Notes under the pieces: generated by a model
Databases searched by the model: none
What the model was told of the DNA's origin: nothing
Seen by the model: the letters and a program-made list of their open reading frames with translations, nothing else
Position numbers and translations under genes: made by a program
Source of the DNA: Pseudonocardia benzenivorans CB1190
Lineage (GTDB): Bacteria > Actinomycetota > Actinomycetes > Mycobacteriales > Pseudonocardiaceae
Length of the DNA: 64,000 nucleotides
Direction of reading: 5' to 3'
Assembly (NCBI RefSeq): GCF_000196675.2
Contig: NC_015312.1
Location: 6,588,501-6,652,500, forward strand
In this document: positions 1 through 10,490 of the stretch, one piece after another
Position numbering within the stretch: position 1 is the stretch's first letter
Layout: each line of letters opens with the position of its first letter

Positions 1-1170
1 GCCCTGCCCGCCGCCGGGGACGTCGGGCCCGGTGCCCGCGTCGTTCTCCACGACGACGACCAGCACGTCGGCCGAGCGCGCGACCCGGACCCGCACCGGC
101 GCACCGGCCGCGTGCTGCGCGGCGTTGGCCAGTCCCTGCTGGACGATCCGGTAGACGGTGAGCCCGAGCGGCGCCGGGACGGGTCCGCCGGGGTCGATCT
201 CCCAGCTCACGTCGGCGCCGGCGGCGCGGGCGTCGGACAGGAGCGTCTCCAGCTGGTCGGTGCCGGGCTGCGGCGCCCGCTCGGCCCCGTCGGCGTTGGA
301 CGAACGGAGCACCCCGAGCAGGTTCTGCAGGTCCCCGAGCGCCTCCCGCGCCGCCGCCGCGACCTCGGCGAGCTCCGCGCGGGCGTTCTCGGGCAGGTCA
401 CCGAGCCGGTAGGGCGCGGTCTCGCAGCGCACCGCGATCATCGACATGTGGTGGGCGACGACGTCGTGCATCTCCCGCGCGATCCGCGCCCGCTCGGCCA
501 GCGCCCCGCGTTCGGCCTGCGCCTCGGCGACCCGGATCCGCTCCGCCTCCAGCGCCACGCGGGCGTCCCAGCGCGCCCCGAAGGCCATCCCGACGGCGAC
601 GACGACCGCCACGACGAGCACCGAGCCCCACAGGTACGACGCCTCCACGGGCCACGGCGAGACGAGGGTGAGCACACCGAGCAGCGCGACCGTCAGCCCG
701 CCGACGGCCAGCGACACCCCGGCCGGTCCGGCCCACGCCGCGAGCAGCACGACCGGGACGACGAACAGCCACTCCCACACCTCGAGCACCGGCACGGTCG
801 GCACCGGCGGCCCGACGAGGAACGGCAGGACGAGCACCCAGGCGGCCATGAGCCGCCACGCGTCCAGCGGCCGGCGGTGGACCAGCCACAGCGCGGCGAC
901 GAACGGCAGCAGCATGAGGAACGCGAGGCCGCCGACCATGCGGGCGTCGTCGTTGAAGACCGCCCCGGCCGCGGCGCCGGCGACGATCAGCCCGTAGACG
1001 ACGAAAAGCACCGTCAGCCAGCGGGTCAGCCGCCGCCCGCGCGGGTAGGGCCAGCGGGCGTCGGATCGCGGCCCCTGCCAGATCACCGCCGCGACGGCCC
1101 GACCGGCGACGCGCAGGATCCGCTCGCCGACCTTGGCGGCGGGCGACGGCGCGCGGTCGTCCGTGGTCAT
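1..1170 (-). CDS. Sensor histidine kinase, C-terminus cut by window edge
   Basis: Membrane sensor kinase that would phosphorylate a LuxR-type response regulator. 390 residues are visible. The N-terminal half has about five hydrophobic segments. A DHp region follows with ARIAREMHDVVAHHMS, phospho-acceptor His near residue 232, the pattern of HisKA_3 kinases. The start of the ATPase domain is present (VYRIVQQGLANAAQHA, the N box), and the gene runs off at VVVENDAGTGPDVPGGG, just past the usual D/G1 region. The ATG at 1170 is taken because it opens the frame before the first membrane segment. It diverges from the dehydratase gene with only about 40 bases between them. The signal and partner regulator are unknown; the regulator may lie left of the window. 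Confidence 0.85.
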   Translation of the reverse strand, partial: MTTDDRAPSPAAKVGERILRVAGRAVAAVIWQGPRSDARWPYPRGRRLTRWLTVLFVVYGLIVAGAAAGAVFNDDARMVGGLAFLMLLPFVAALWLVHRRPLDAWRLMAAWVLVLPFLVGPPVPTVPVLEVWEWLFVVPVVLLAAWAGPAGVSLAVGGLTVALLGVLTLVSPWPVEASYLWGSVLVVAVVVAVGMAFGARWDARVALEAERIRVAEAQAERGALAERARIAREMHDVVAHHMSMIAVRCETAPYRLGDLPENARAELAEVAAAAREALGDLQNLLGVLRSSNADGAERAPQPGTDQLETLLSDARAAGADVSWEIDPGGPVPAPLGLTVYRIVQQGLANAAQHAAGAPVRVRVARSADVLVVVVENDAGTGPDVPGGGQG

Positions 1171-1211
1171 CGTCGCCGAGACTAGCGACGGGCGAGGTCC
1201 ATCATGGGGAC

Positions 1212-2087
1212 GTGAGTCCTTCTCCCGCCGACGTGGCCGCCGCCGCGACCCGTGTCGCCCCGCACGTCCGTCGCACGCCGCTGTTCGCCACCGAGGTCGA
1301 CGGCCGCCCGCTGCTGCTCAAGCTCGAGCACCTGCAGCGCAGCGGTTCGTTCAAGATGCGCGGCGCGACGAACGCGCTGCTGTCGGGTGAGCGCCCCGAC
1401 CGGGTCGTGACGGCGTCGGGCGGCAACCACGGGCTCGGGGTCGCCACCGCGGCCGCCCGGCTGGGCGTCCCCGCGACGGTCTACGTGCCCGAGTCCGTGC
1501 CCGATGCCAAGGCGCGACGCATCGAGGCGGCGGGGGCGAAGCTCGTCCGCCACGGCGACACCTACGCCGAGGCCGCCGCCGCCGCGCGCGCCGAGCAGGG
1601 CGGCCGCTACCTGCACGCGTACGACCAGCCCGAGGTCGTCGCCGGCCAGGGCACCGTCGCCGCGGAGATCGTGGCCGACGCGCCCGACGTCGACGCGGTC
1701 GTCGTCGCCGCGGGTGGCGGCGGGCTCGCGGCCGGGACCTCGCTCGCGATCGGCGGTCGGCGCATCGTCACCGTCGAACCCGAGCACTGCCGGGCGGTCC
1801 ACGCGGCACTCACCGCCGGGGGGCCCGTCGACGTCGGGGTCGACTCGGTCGCGGCGTCGGCGCTGGGTGCGACCCGGATCGGCGATCTCGCGTTCGCGCT
1901 GCTCGACGCGGCCGACACGGTCCCGGTACTGGTGTCCGACGACGAGATCCTCGCCGCGCGCGACCTGCTCTGGGACGAGTTCCGGCTGCGCGTCGAACCG
2001 GCCGCCGCCGCACCGTTCGCGGCGTGGCTGGCCGACCGGATCCCTGCCCGGAACCCGTGCCTGGTGCTCTGCGGCGCGAACGACTGA
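1212..2087 (+). CDS. PLP-dependent threonine/serine dehydratase family protein
   Basis: Fold-type II PLP enzyme that likely deaminates threonine or serine to the 2-oxo acid. The PLP lysine is in SGSFKMRGA (Lys48), followed by the substrate-binding SGGNHG and a glycine-rich phosphate-binding loop AAGGGGLAAG. It ends in LVLCGAND, matching the C-terminal CGGN of the family. At 291 residues it is catalytic domain only, without an ACT regulatory domain, so it is more like a catabolic or racemase-type member than biosynthetic IlvA. The start is GTG at 1212. It stands alone between a divergent kinase and a convergent gcvH. Serine racemase or another beta-eliminase is possible. Confidence 0.85.
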   Translation: MSPSPADVAAAATRVAPHVRRTPLFATEVDGRPLLLKLEHLQRSGSFKMRGATNALLSGERPDRVVTASGGNHGLGVATAAARLGVPATVYVPESVPDAKARRIEAAGAKLVRHGDTYAEAAAAARAEQGGRYLHAYDQPEVVAGQGTVAAEIVADAPDVDAVVVAAGGGGLAAGTSLAIGGRRIVTVEPEHCRAVHAALTAGGPVDVGVDSVAASALGATRIGDLAFALLDAADTVPVLVSDDEILAARDLLWDEFRLRVEPAAAAPFAAWLADRIPARNPCLVLCGAND

Positions 2088-2109
2088 CCCGGGTCCCGCA
2101 GGTGCCGGG

Positions 2110-2514
2110 TCAGGCGTCCTCGGCGTTGGCCGCGCGGTAGGCCTCGGCGGTCATCAGCTCGCCCAGCGCCGTCACCTCGACGGCGAACAGCCAGCCCTCC
2201 CCGTAGGGATCGGTGCCGACGACGGCCGGGTCGTCGACGAGCGCGGTGTTGACCTCGGCGATCGTCCCGGTCGCCGGGCTGAACAACTCCGAGACCGACT
2301 TCGTCGACTCGATCTCGCCGCACGGCTCGCCGGCGGTGACCGCGGCGCCGACCTCCGGCAGGTCGACGTAGACGATCTCGCCGAGTGCCTCCACCGCGAT
2401 GGCGGAGATGCCGACGCGGACCGGGCCGGCGGGTGCGTCGGAGCCGGGGGCGGCGGCGATCCACTCGTGCTCGGCGGTGTAGCCCAGCGAGTCGGGGAGC
2501 TCGATCTCGGACAA
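2110..2514 (-). CDS. gcvH: Glycine cleavage system H protein
   Basis: Lipoyl carrier of the glycine cleavage system; it shuttles the aminomethyl group between the P, T and L proteins. It is 134 residues, normal for GcvH. The lipoylated lysine lies in EIESTKSVSELFSP (Lys72), preceded by the family segment LGEIVYVDLPEVG. The start is ATG at 2514 (MSEIELPDSLGYTAEHEW). No gcvP, gcvT or lpd is adjacent, so the rest of the system must be elsewhere. In an autotroph with RuBisCO, glycine cleavage could recycle photorespiratory-type glycine, but that link is inference. Confidence 0.93.
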   Translation of the reverse strand: MSEIELPDSLGYTAEHEWIAAAPGSDAPAGPVRVGISAIAVEALGEIVYVDLPEVGAAVTAGEPCGEIESTKSVSELFSPATGTIAEVNTALVDDPAVVGTDPYGEGWLFAVEVTALGELMTAEAYRAANAEDA

Positions 2515-2754
2515 GGCGGTTCCTCTCGGGCGCGGACGAGTGCGGCGGCGATCCTACGAGACGGGACCGGTGTCGCGGGTCGGGCGTGCGTCGCGGCGAC
2601 CGCATGGTCGAGGCCGCCGTCGTGGAGCGGGCGCAGACCTGTCCGCGTCCCGGCCTCGACCTGCGGTCACGCCGCGCGGGGAGAAAAGTCGTCCACGATA
2701 GGTGGAAGGCGTTTATGATGCTGGACGACCTGCGAGCGACGGAGGACTCACACC

Positions 2755-3375
2755 ATGGCCACCCCGGACGTCCGTGCCGACGGGAAAGCCGACGTCGCGA
2801 GCTGGGAACCGATCGTCGGCGCCATCGGCCCGAAGGTCCGTGAGGTCCGCCAGCTGCTCGGCCTTTCGCTGCAGCAGCTCGCCGGGCGTTCCGAGGTCTC
2901 CGCCGCCGCGATCCACAAGGTCGAGCGGGGCGACATGGTCCCGACGATCACCACCCTGCTCAAACTCTCCGCCGCGCTCGGCCGCCCCATCGGGTTCTTC
3001 GTCGACGACGCCGACTGGGCGGGACCGGTGGGCGTCCACGTCCGCGCCGGCGAGCGTCCCGCGGCGCCGGGCGACTGGGCACCCGCGGCCTCCGGTGTCG
3101 ACGCGGCCGCGATCGCCCTGCCCGGCGAGCGGCTGCGCGGCGCCGGCGTGTGGGCCGAGATCGAGCCCGGCGGTGGCAGCGGCGACGCGCGGTCCGTCCG
3201 TACCGGCGAGGAGCTCGTGCTGGTCACGGCGGGTGTGCTGGCCGTCGACGTGGCCGGCGAGCGCTACCGCCTCGAGGCGGGCGACTCGCTGCACTTCCCG
3301 GCCGACCGCCCGCACAGCTGGCACAACCCCGGCCCGGAGACCACGACCGCCGTCTGGTGGCTCCTGCGCGGCTGA
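2755..3375 (+). CDS. XRE-family regulator with C-terminal cupin domain
   Basis: Transcription factor of 206 residues. Residues about 20-80 form an XRE-type HTH (VREVRQLLGLSLQQLAGRSEVSAAAIHKVERG, split here by the turn). Residues about 120-205 form a cupin barrel (LEAGDSLHFPADRPHSWHNPG), which in this family senses a small metabolite. The ATG at 2755 is preceded by GGAGG at 2741, and a possible -10 (TATGAT) lies near 2714. It is directly upstream of, and co-oriented with, the AIR-synthase-related gene, so it is the likely local regulator of that gene and its neighbour. The ligand is unknown. Confidence 0.85.
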   Translation: MATPDVRADGKADVASWEPIVGAIGPKVREVRQLLGLSLQQLAGRSEVSAAAIHKVERGDMVPTITTLLKLSAALGRPIGFFVDDADWAGPVGVHVRAGERPAAPGDWAPAASGVDAAAIALPGERLRGAGVWAEIEPGGGSGDARSVRTGEELVLVTAGVLAVDVAGERYRLEAGDSLHFPADRPHSWHNPGPETTTAVWWLLRG

Positions 3376-3429
3376 CGCGGGCCCCCGAGAACGCCGAAAG
3401 CCGCCCCGAGAAGAAGGCACGATACGTAC

Positions 3430-4428
3430 GTGACGCAGTCCGACACCCCCACCGACGCACGCGTGCTCGACGAGCTCGTCGAGTCCGTGCTGGCCAATCC
3501 GGGCCTGCACGCCAAGGCCGACATCGCCGTCGTCGGCGAGGTGCTGGGCGGGACCGACTGGGTGGCCGGGCCGGGCGACGACGGCGCCGTCCTGCCGCTG
3601 GCCCCGACCGTCGGCTCGGACGCGGGTGTCGTCGTCTGCGGCGAGGCGATCTTCCCCCCGTTCGTGAAGGCCGACCCACGTGGCGCGGGCTTCGCCGCCG
3701 TCCTCGCCAACGTCAACGACATCGCCGCGATGGGCGCCGTACCGATGGGCATCGTCGACACGATCGCGACGAGCCCCGAGGCCGGCCGGCTCGCGCTCGC
3801 CGGCATGCGTACCGCGGCCGGGCTGCTCGACGTCCCGATCGTCGGCGGCCACCTCACCGCGCACGACGGCGAGCCCGCGATCTCGGCGTTCGCGGTCGGG
3901 TCGGTGACCGACCCGGCGCTGGCGCTGTCGGTCACGCGGGCACAGCCGGGGCAGTCCCTCGTCGTCGCGGCGGCCACCATCGGCACGATGAACGCCACCT
4001 TCCCGTTCTTCCGGGCCTTCGAGGAGCGCGGCGACCGATGCGCCGGCGACGTCCGGCTGATGCCGCGGCTGGCCCGCGAGGGCGTCGTCGTCGCGGCCAA
4101 GGACATCTCGATGGCGGGCCTGGTGGGGTCGCTGGCGATGCTGCTGGAGGCCCGCGGGTTGGGCGTGACCGTCGACGTCGACGCCGTGCCCGCCCCCGCC
4201 GACGTCCCGCTCACCCGGTGGTTCAACTGCTTCCCCAGCTTCGGCTTCCTGCTGTGCGTGCCACAGGGCCGCGAGGACGAGTGCCTCGCCGCGTTCGCCG
4301 GGCGCGACCTGTCCGCGGCGGTCGTCGGCACCCTGGACGACACCGGTGAGCTCGCTCTCCGACGCGGTGACCAGCGCCGTCTCGTCATGCAACTGAACGA
4401 GTTCCTCGTCACCGGGCTGCCCCGGTAG
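3430..4428 (+). CDS. AIR synthase-related protein, Sll0787-like
   Basis: 332-residue member of the PurM/SelD/HypE ATP-binding fold. The N-terminal GPGDDGAVLPL and the long VLANVNDIAAMGAVPMGIVDT segment are the AIR-synthase metal/nucleotide motifs, and VGGHLTAHDG matches the central loop. It looks closest to the Sll0787/MSMEG_0567 C-terminal type that accompanies nitrilases in Nit1C clusters, rather than purine-biosynthetic PurM; this is from motif memory, not a search. The start is GTG at 3430 after GAAGAAGG. It follows the XRE-cupin gene and precedes a ketopantoate-reductase-like gene by 27 bases. The substrate is unknown. Confidence 0.75.
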   Translation: MTQSDTPTDARVLDELVESVLANPGLHAKADIAVVGEVLGGTDWVAGPGDDGAVLPLAPTVGSDAGVVVCGEAIFPPFVKADPRGAGFAAVLANVNDIAAMGAVPMGIVDTIATSPEAGRLALAGMRTAAGLLDVPIVGGHLTAHDGEPAISAFAVGSVTDPALALSVTRAQPGQSLVVAAATIGTMNATFPFFRAFEERGDRCAGDVRLMPRLAREGVVVAAKDISMAGLVGSLAMLLEARGLGVTVDVDAVPAPADVPLTRWFNCFPSFGFLLCVPQGREDECLAAFAGRDLSAAVVGTLDDTGELALRRGDQRRLVMQLNEFLVTGLPR

Positions 4429-4455
4429 CCCCTGCCCGCGCACTAGGTTGGCGCG

Positions 4456-5379
4456 GTGAGAATCCTCGTCCTGGGTGCCGGTGCCATCGGCGGCTACTTC
4501 GGCGGCCGGCTGGCCGCTGCGGGTCGCGACGTCACCTTCCTGGTCCGTCCGGCCCGCGCCGCCCTCCTCGCGCAGAACGGGCTGCACGTCCGCAGCCCGC
4601 ACGGCGACTTCGCCGTCGCCGCCCCGACGACGGTCACCGCCGACGCCGTGCGGGACCCGTACGACCTGGTGATCCTCGGCGCCAAGGGCTACGACCTCGA
4701 CTCCGCCGTCGACGCGATCGCGCCCGCCGTGGGCCCGGACACCGCCGTGCTGCCGCTGCTCAACGGCATGCGCCACATCGACGTCCTGGACGACCGCTTC
4801 GGCCCGGAGGCCGTACTGGGCGGGACGTGCCTGGCGCCCCTCGTGCTGCGTGCCGACGGCTCGATCGACCACCTCGGCGAGCCGCACACCCTGACCCACG
4901 GTGAGCTCAAGGGCGGCACGTCCGCCCGGTCCTCGGCCATCCAGGAGGAGCTCACCGGCGCCGGCTTCGACGCGGTCGAGTCGGCCGACATCCTGCAGGA
5001 CATGTGGGAGAAGTGGGTCTTCCTCGCCTCCGCCGCCGGCATCACCTCGCTGATGCGGGCACCTGTCGGCGACATCGTCGCCGCAGGCGGGACCGCGCTG
5101 GTCGAGCAGCTGATCGCCGAGGTCGCGGGCATCGCCGAGGAGCAGGGCCGGCCGCCGCGGGCGGCCGCACTGGCGCAGACCCGCGCGGGCCTCACCGCGC
5201 CCGGCTCGCCGATGACGGCGTCGATGATGCGCGACATCGACGCCGGCCACCGCACCGAGGTCGACCACATCATCGGCGACCTGCTGGCGCGCGCCGGCGA
5301 CCGCCCGGTCGACCTGCTGCGGACGGTGTTCGTGCACGTCAAGACGTACGAGGCGCGCCGGGAGCGCGAGGCGGGCTGA
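4456..5379 (+). CDS. 2-dehydropantoate 2-reductase family protein
   Basis: NADPH-dependent reductase of the PanE/ApbA family, 307 residues. The Rossmann motif is at the extreme N-terminus (VLGAGAIGGYFGGRLA). The conserved catalytic-lysine region is MWEKWVFLASAAGITSLMRA. The C-terminal helical domain ends in a GHRTEVDHIIGDL-type substrate segment. The start is GTG at 4456. It lies 27 bases behind the AIR-synthase-related gene and is probably co-transcribed. Actinobacteria carry several paralogues, so it may reduce another 2-oxo acid rather than ketopantoate. Confidence 0.85.
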   Translation: MRILVLGAGAIGGYFGGRLAAAGRDVTFLVRPARAALLAQNGLHVRSPHGDFAVAAPTTVTADAVRDPYDLVILGAKGYDLDSAVDAIAPAVGPDTAVLPLLNGMRHIDVLDDRFGPEAVLGGTCLAPLVLRADGSIDHLGEPHTLTHGELKGGTSARSSAIQEELTGAGFDAVESADILQDMWEKWVFLASAAGITSLMRAPVGDIVAAGGTALVEQLIAEVAGIAEEQGRPPRAAALAQTRAGLTAPGSPMTASMMRDIDAGHRTEVDHIIGDLLARAGDRPVDLLRTVFVHVKTYEARREREAG

Positions 5380-5394
5380 CGCCCCGGCGACGAT

Positions 5395-6465
5395 TCAGCC
5401 GATCCCGCGCACGAGCTCGACCGCGCGGGCGAGCGTCGTCAGGCGGGCGTCGAGATCGTCCCCGGCCGGGTAGAGCCGGACGGTGTCGACGCCTGCCGCG
5501 CGCCAGACCCGAAGCCGCGCCCTGACCATGTCCTCGGTGCCGATCAGCGTCGTGGCCAGCACCATCTCGTCCGTGACGAGTGCGGCGGCGCCGTCGCGGT
5601 CACCGGCCTGCCAGCGCTCGTGGACCCGTGCCGCGACGTCGGCCCAGCCCTGCCGGCCGTACGCGGCGTTGTAGAAGTTGGTCGACGACGAGCCCATGCC
5701 GCCGAGACTGAACGCCAGGCCGCGCCTGCGGTCGTCGACGATCGCGGCGAGCTCCTCCTCGTCGGCCGCGAAGCAGACCTCGGCGCCCTGACAGACGTCG
5801 AAATCGGCGCGCGTGCGCCCGGCGGCGGTGAGCCCGGCGTCGAGGTGGGCGAAATAGGCCTCGGCGGCGCCCTCGGGGACGAAGCTCGTCCCCAGCCAGC
5901 CGTCGGCGAGCTCACCGGTCAGCGCGAGCATCTTCGGCGACATCGTCGCGAGGTAGAGCGGGATGTCGGGGTTGGGCCGCGCCGAGAGCCGCATCGGCCG
6001 CGACTCGCCGGGCAGCGGGATCGTGTGGGCCGCACCGTCGTAGCGGATCTTCTCGCCGGCGAGGGCGCTGCGCAGGATCTCGATCGTCTCGCGGGTGCGG
6101 GTCAGCGGTCTCGCGAACGGCACGCCGTGCAGGCCCTCCATCACCTGCGGTCCCGACGTGCCGAGCCCGAGCAGGAAGCGGCCGTCGGACATGTCGGCCA
6201 ACGTCAGGGCGGCCTGCGCGAGCGCGACCGGGGACCGGGTGCCCACCTGCAGGACCCCGGACCCGAGCAGCAGCCGGTCGGTGCGGGCCGCCAGATAGCC
6301 CAGCACCGAGACCGCGTCCGAACCCCAGGCCTCGGCGACCCAGCAGACGTCGAGCCCCAGCTTCTCGGCCTCGACGACGAACGTGACGGTCTCCTGGAAC
6401 GACGCCGCCCCGGACCCTTCGACCGTCGTCGCGGTACGCATCCGCGACGACCGGCGACCGGTCAC
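5395..6465 (-). CDS. LLM-class F420-dependent oxidoreductase
   Basis: Luciferase-like TIM-barrel oxidoreductase, probably using F420 as in most actinobacterial members. Typical segments are LGLDVCWVAEAWGSDAVSVL, LADMSDGRFLLGLGTSGPQV and IPLYLATMSPKMLALTGELA. The GTG at 6465 overlaps the upstream SRPBCC stop codon (GTGA) and has GAGG seven bases upstream, so translation is probably coupled. An alternative ATG at 6441 (MRTATTVEGS) would give 348 residues and fits the usual family start. It forms a two-gene unit with the SRPBCC protein, pointing to a shared hydrophobic or polyketide-like substrate. Exact reaction unknown. Confidence 0.85.
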   Translation of the reverse strand: MTGRRSSRMRTATTVEGSGAASFQETVTFVVEAEKLGLDVCWVAEAWGSDAVSVLGYLAARTDRLLLGSGVLQVGTRSPVALAQAALTLADMSDGRFLLGLGTSGPQVMEGLHGVPFARPLTRTRETIEILRSALAGEKIRYDGAAHTIPLPGESRPMRLSARPNPDIPLYLATMSPKMLALTGELADGWLGTSFVPEGAAEAYFAHLDAGLTAAGRTRADFDVCQGAEVCFAADEEELAAIVDDRRRGLAFSLGGMGSSSTNFYNAAYGRQGWADVAARVHERWQAGDRDGAAALVTDEMVLATTLIGTEDMVRARLRVWRAAGVDTVRLYPAGDDLDARLTTLARAVELVRGIG

Positions 6466-6974
6466 CTCGCCGCCTCGGCACGCTCCTTGACGGCCGCCAG
6501 CGTCCGGCGGATGCCCGCCTCGAACTCGCGGAGGCGCACGAAGACGATCTTCTGTTCCTTGTCGGGCATGGCGTCGATCGCGAAGCTGAGCCCGGAGCGG
6601 CCCGGGCCGAGCTGCACCCACTGGCTCAGCCGCGTGCCGGCGCCCTCGGGCCGCAGCGTGAACCGCCACCGCGCCGAGGGATCGTCGGGATCGGTGACCG
6701 CCCAGGCGAGCGTCTCCGGCGCGGTGCACTCGACGACATAGGACGTCGTCGACCATTCGCCCAGAGCGTCGTGCTTGCTGTACCCGACGAACCGCGCACC
6801 GACGGCCGGTCCGGTCGCGCCGTCACACCACTCGACGGCCCGCAGCTCGTTGCTCATCGAGGGCATCTCCTCGACGGCGGCGACGATCTCCCAGACCCGC
6901 TCCGGCCGCGCGTCGATCCAGATCTCGTCCTCGACGGTAGGTGTGTCGGCATACCTGGCACCGGTCCATTCCAC
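6462..6974 (-). CDS. SRPBCC (START/polyketide-cyclase fold) family protein
   Basis: About 170 residues with the SRPBCC pattern: an N-terminal IDARPERVWEIVAAVEEMPS helix, a beta-rich middle with WRFTLRPEGAGTRLSQWVQLG, and a long C-terminal helix. Such proteins bind hydrophobic ligands in a deep pocket; some are cyclases or dehydratases, others carriers. The chosen start is GTG at 6974 (VEWTGARYAD). Its stop overlaps the start of the LLM oxidoreductase, so the two likely act together. No catalytic residues can be assigned by eye. Confidence 0.75.
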   Translation of the reverse strand: MEWTGARYADTPTVEDEIWIDARPERVWEIVAAVEEMPSMSNELRAVEWCDGATGPAVGARFVGYSKHDALGEWSTTSYVVECTAPETLAWAVTDPDDPSARWRFTLRPEGAGTRLSQWVQLGPGRSGLSFAIDAMPDKEQKIVFVRLREFEAGIRRTLAAVKERAEAAR

Positions 6975-7023
6975 GGCTTGCGACGCTAGCCCGTGGGCGC
7001 GCACCCGACCAGGCCACCCGAGA

Positions 7024-7055
7024 GTGGCGTCACCGGCCATGACCGGTGACGCCAC
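7024..7055. terminator. 13-bp perfect stem-loop downstream of pgk
   Basis: GTGGCGTCACCGG at 7024-7036 pairs perfectly with 7043-7055 around a six-base loop, starting 11 bases beyond the pgk stop. There is no T-run, as is common in high-GC actinobacteria. It probably ends the gap-pgk transcript before the SRPBCC gene. Confidence 0.6.
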
Positions 7056-7065
7056 GCACAGGTCG

Positions 7066-9347
<2,282 letters not shown>

Positions 9348-10130
9348 TCAACGGGCCCGCCACCACGCGGTGTGCACGTCGATCGCGCGCTGCGCGGTCA
9401 GCGGCCCGGAGCCGCCCTGCGCGGTCCTGTCGCCGGGACCGCCGCCGGGGCCGCCGTCGTAACCCGGCAGCACCAGCGCGGCGCCGGTGAAGTCCTGGCC
9501 CACGGTGTAGCCGTTGGTGACGACGACCGTCGCCAGTCCCGCCCCCGTCGCCGCGCGGACGCCGACGCCGGAGTCCTCGACCGCCAGCGCGGCCGAGGCG
9601 TCGAGCCCGAGACCCTGCAACGCGAGGAGATAGGCCTCGGGGTCCGGCTTGAGCCGCTCGACCTCGTCGCCGGTGACCACGACCTCGACGACGTCGCCGA
9701 GCAGGTGCCGCACCAGCGGGACCGCCCAGTCGCGGCGGCCCGTCGTGGCGACGCCGATCCGGACGCCGGCGGCGACGAGGCCGTCGACGAACGCGGTCAG
9801 GCCCTTACGGGGCACGAAGGCGCCCGCCTGCACGCGCTCGACGAAGAGCGCCGTCTTCGTCCGGTGCACGTCGAGCGCGGTGGCGGCGGCGTCGTCGGGG
9901 TCCCACCCGCGGCCGGTGAGGTCGGCGGCGACGCGGCGGCGGCCGCCGGTGATCCGCAGGAGCGAGCCGTAGTGCTCGACATCCCACTCGACGTCGATCC
10001 CGTGCCGGACGAACGCCTCGTTGAACGCGGGGCGGTGCCCGTCGCGTTCGGTGTCGGCGAGCGTGCCGTCGACGTCGAAGATCACCGCCTGCAGTCCGCC
10101 GACCGCCGCCACCCCGTCCGTGCCCCCCAC
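9348..10130 (-). CDS. HAD-IA phosphatase, CbbY/phosphoglycolate phosphatase-like
   Basis: HAD hydrolase of about 260 residues. The nucleophile motif is VIFDVDGTLADTE (Asp19, Asp21), motif II is VATTGRR, the motif III lysine is in VERLKPDPEAYLLAL and motif IV is AVEDSGVGVRAA. In cbb operons such proteins (CbbY, CbbZ) dephosphorylate xylulose-1,5-bisphosphate or 2-phosphoglycolate, both by-products around RuBisCO. The position beside gap-pgk and near the RuBisCO genes supports that role, but the choice between them is inference. The GTG at 10130 has GGGAGG upstream; GTG 10112 is an alternative. Confidence 0.8.
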   Translation of the reverse strand: MGGTDGVAAVGGLQAVIFDVDGTLADTERDGHRPAFNEAFVRHGIDVEWDVEHYGSLLRITGGRRRVAADLTGRGWDPDDAAATALDVHRTKTALFVERVQAGAFVPRKGLTAFVDGLVAAGVRIGVATTGRRDWAVPLVRHLLGDVVEVVVTGDEVERLKPDPEAYLLALQGLGLDASAALAVEDSGVGVRAATGAGLATVVVTNGYTVGQDFTGAALVLPGYDGGPGGGPGDRTAQGGSGPLTAQRAIDVHTAWWRAR

Positions 10131-10490
10131 CGCAGCCCCACCTCCCGCGCACCGCGCACACCTGTCCGGCGGGCCCGTGACAGGCCCGGCACCGGCACGG
10201 AGTGTTCGTGCCGGCCCCGGACGACCCATCCCCCACGAGGGGGGCGGATCGGGTGCGGTGGCGCCCCGGCGGCCGGACCTCCCCCGGTTGCCCACGCCTA
10301 TCCCCCGCCCGGGGGGTGCGGCTCGACCGGGGCAGGCGCGACCCTGCCCGTTCCGGATGTGGGAGCACCGCGGCCGTCGCCCCGGCGCGGGCGTCCCCGC
10401 GGCGGCGCACGCGATCGACGCGAGGCACATCGAGGCACGTGCGCGGCGGCCGGTGGCGATCCGCCCGCGATCGTTCGACGGAGGTGCGGC
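10131..10490. other. Gene-free divergent intergenic region
   Basis: 360 bases between the HAD phosphatase and the first aldolase-like gene, which diverge. It holds an 8-bp perfect dyad, CCGGCACG at 10192-10199 against 10207-10214, and two clusters of facing C- and G-runs near 10230-10250 and 10300-10320. Both promoters probably lie here. I see no convincing reading frame. Confidence 0.5.

Noticed and set aside
112-1185. Long plus-strand frame opposite the sensor kinase
   Set aside because: Arginine/aspartate-rich shadow typical of high-GC antisense frames; the minus strand encodes clear kinase motifs.
2713-5337. 874-codon minus-strand open frame
   Set aside because: It lies antisense to three well-supported genes and has low-complexity R/G/D composition with no motif.
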